A stretch of 64,000 bases of DNA from an uncultured Lachnospiraceae bacterium (GTDB lineage Bacteria > Bacillota > Clostridia > Lachnospirales > Lachnospiraceae): the NCBI GenBank assembly GCA_902781455.1, contig CACZJF010000012.1:57640-121639 (forward strand), given 5' to 3'. Shown one piece after another: positions 63,197 through 64,000 of this stretch. A model generated the notes under the pieces. That model saw only the letters and a program-made list of their open reading frames with translations, ran no database searches and had not been told where the DNA came from. The position numbers were made by a program, and so were the translations under genes. Positions within the stretch are counted from its first letter, which is position 1. Every line of letters starts with the position of its first letter.

Positions 63197-63240
63197 GATA
63201 TCGTGTGGACGCCTGCTGCAGAACTATGGAGGACAGCGGC

Positions 63241-63519
63241 ATGACGGACACACCACCAGAGAGTAAATCCAATAACCAGGAAGGCCGGCATGTGGTAACC
63301 CGGACGGAATGGTCGGCATCAGGAGAGACCCGACTCTCCGGCAGAGATGATGCCGGGATCAATATAATCTGCTGGCAGCGGGGCTTTGACCGCTATCGGA
63401 AAGGCCAGGGGATCAACTCATCAACGGTTTTGTTTTCCCTTATCCGTTTGAGTGAAAGACGCGCCAGGAATGGCGGAAATACGATCTTATCATTTGGAGG
63501 ATTGCTTGATGAGAGATAA
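63241..63519 (+). CDS. Small hypothetical protein downstream of the LexA-like gene
   Basis: This 92-residue product (MTDTPPESKSNNQEGRHVVTRTEWSAS...INIICWQRGFDRYRKGQGINSSTVLFSLIRLSERRARNGGNTILSFGG) is not recognised. ATG 63241 was chosen over ATG 63205, which lies near the repressor stop; neither has a strong SD. Its end overlaps the next gene by 11 bases, which supports real translation and an operon with the repressor. Confidence 0.55.
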   Translation: MTDTPPESKSNNQEGRHVVTRTEWSASGETRLSGRDDAGINIICWQRGFDRYRKGQGINSSTVLFSLIRLSERRARNGGNTILSFGGLLDER

Positions 63520-64000
63520 TAGGTTGGTACGGAAGAAGGCAGCCGGAAAAGGGAATGGCCAGTGTTATACTTCTGGAGAATGTCAGAAAACTGGTCTGAG
63601 TGAAACACAGGTTGTTTTCTGCCCGAAATGCAGGAAAAAGCATTACAGCGCATATGCGCTTATGAACGAGTTCGTCAACTGTGAATGCGGATACAGCTTT
63701 TACGCTTTTGCCGATAAAGGGCTTCATATTATGATCCCGGCGCAGGAGACAAGGATCGACCAGATTGTGAGAGCGATGCGCCGGTTCGTGGTAACGACCG
63801 GGAGATGCCAGGATATTGATCCAAAGCTCCTGGAGTACCCAGAGGAGGACCCCATCGTAAACAAGCAGGAACGGGATCTGGACGCGGAATTCGCCAGCTT
63901 GCTGGAAGAGTACCAGATTGTGGTTTTCGGTGACTGCTACATCACGAGGGAAGTTATCGATTCCATCTATAAGGCTTTCGAGCACAATGCTGATGTCGTA
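63509..64000 (+). CDS. Zinc-ribbon-containing hypothetical protein (partial, 3' end outside window)
   Basis: The frame from ATG 63509 stays open to the window end (164 codons). GGAGG lies 8 bases upstream. The N-terminal part has cysteines in CYTSGEC, FCPKCRKKHYSAY and NCECGYSF, consistent with a zinc ribbon; the following ~100 residues are acidic and charged (LLEYPEEDPIVNKQERDLDAEFASLLEEY). Function is not recognised. It overlaps the preceding small gene and is probably controlled by the LexA-like repressor. Confidence 0.7.
   Translation, partial: MRDNRLVRKKAAGKGNGQCYTSGECQKTGLSETQVVFCPKCRKKHYSAYALMNEFVNCECGYSFYAFADKGLHIMIPAQETRIDQIVRAMRRFVVTTGRCQDIDPKLLEYPEEDPIVNKQERDLDAEFASLLEEYQIVVFGDCYITREVIDSIYKAFEHNADVV

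Noticed and set aside
63440-63985. 181-codon minus-strand frame at the right end
   Set aside because: It opposes the zinc-ribbon gene, which has an SD, cysteine motifs and overlap with its upstream neighbour.

Overview
The window looks like a chromosomal segment of an anaerobic Clostridia member, most likely Lachnospiraceae. Supporting traits are SD-led genes with TTGACA/TATAAT promoters, an AsnRS end, a class B sortase, the rpsF-ssb-rpsR cluster, a zinc-type S18, BMP-type nucleoside ABC transport, TrkAH potassium uptake, and a Gram-positive CpsBCD/LCP capsule control set. No rRNA, tRNA, CRISPR array or intact insertion sequence was recognised. The assignment rests on protein style only.

Region 1 (1-28.6 kb) is GC-rich housekeeping DNA: asnS end, sortase, sirtuin, rpsF-ssb-rpsR, a 1601-aa SpaA-like surface protein, a ComB-like phosphatase with a YdcF-like membrane protein, pyridoxamine kinase, class II aldolase, an aconitase-family hydratase, trkA-trkH, an unusual TPR/acidic/AAA protein, a four-gene nucleoside ABC transporter and a CpsB-type phosphatase. 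Two things stand out. The rpsF gene lacks about 25 internal codons. A gene-free ~600-nt stretch (15.45-16.08 kb) has its own promoter and terminator and looks like a structured RNA.

Region 2 (28.6-35.1 kb) holds the capsule regulators on the minus strand (XRE regulator, secreted basic protein, LCP ligase, CpsD, CpsC). They diverge from a CapD/PglF-like dehydratase across a shared palindromic control region.

Region 3 (35.1-59.5 kb) is the exopolysaccharide locus proper. It is a mosaic, mostly AT-rich, with GC-richer ends and a GC-richer rfbABDC block. It encodes two VanZ-like proteins, a PIG-L deacetylase, the initiating sugar-phosphate transferase, an ATP-grasp ligase next to an APC permease, an epimerase, four intact glycosyltransferases, Wzy, Wzx, two copies of a pyruvyltransferase + F420-dehydrogenase-beta-like iron-sulfur pair, and dTDP-L-rhamnose synthesis. 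Several genes are preceded by a broken 5' copy of a relative (aminotransferase, GT4, rfbD, a small gene), which suggests repeated recombination. Both aminotransferase copies are dead.

Region 4 (59.5-64 kb) is an accessory regulatory cluster: GNAT, XRE, a two-HTH protein, a WYL regulator, a LexA-like S24 repressor, a small protein and a partial zinc-ribbon protein. A 14-bp motif (ATCGTTTTGTAACG) occurs three times here, and a related inverted repeat sits at the LexA-like promoter. Strong candidates for undescribed biology are the ~600-nt RNA, the duplicated pyruvyltransferase/iron-sulfur modules, the repeat-linked regulator cluster, and possible AUC start codons in three genes.
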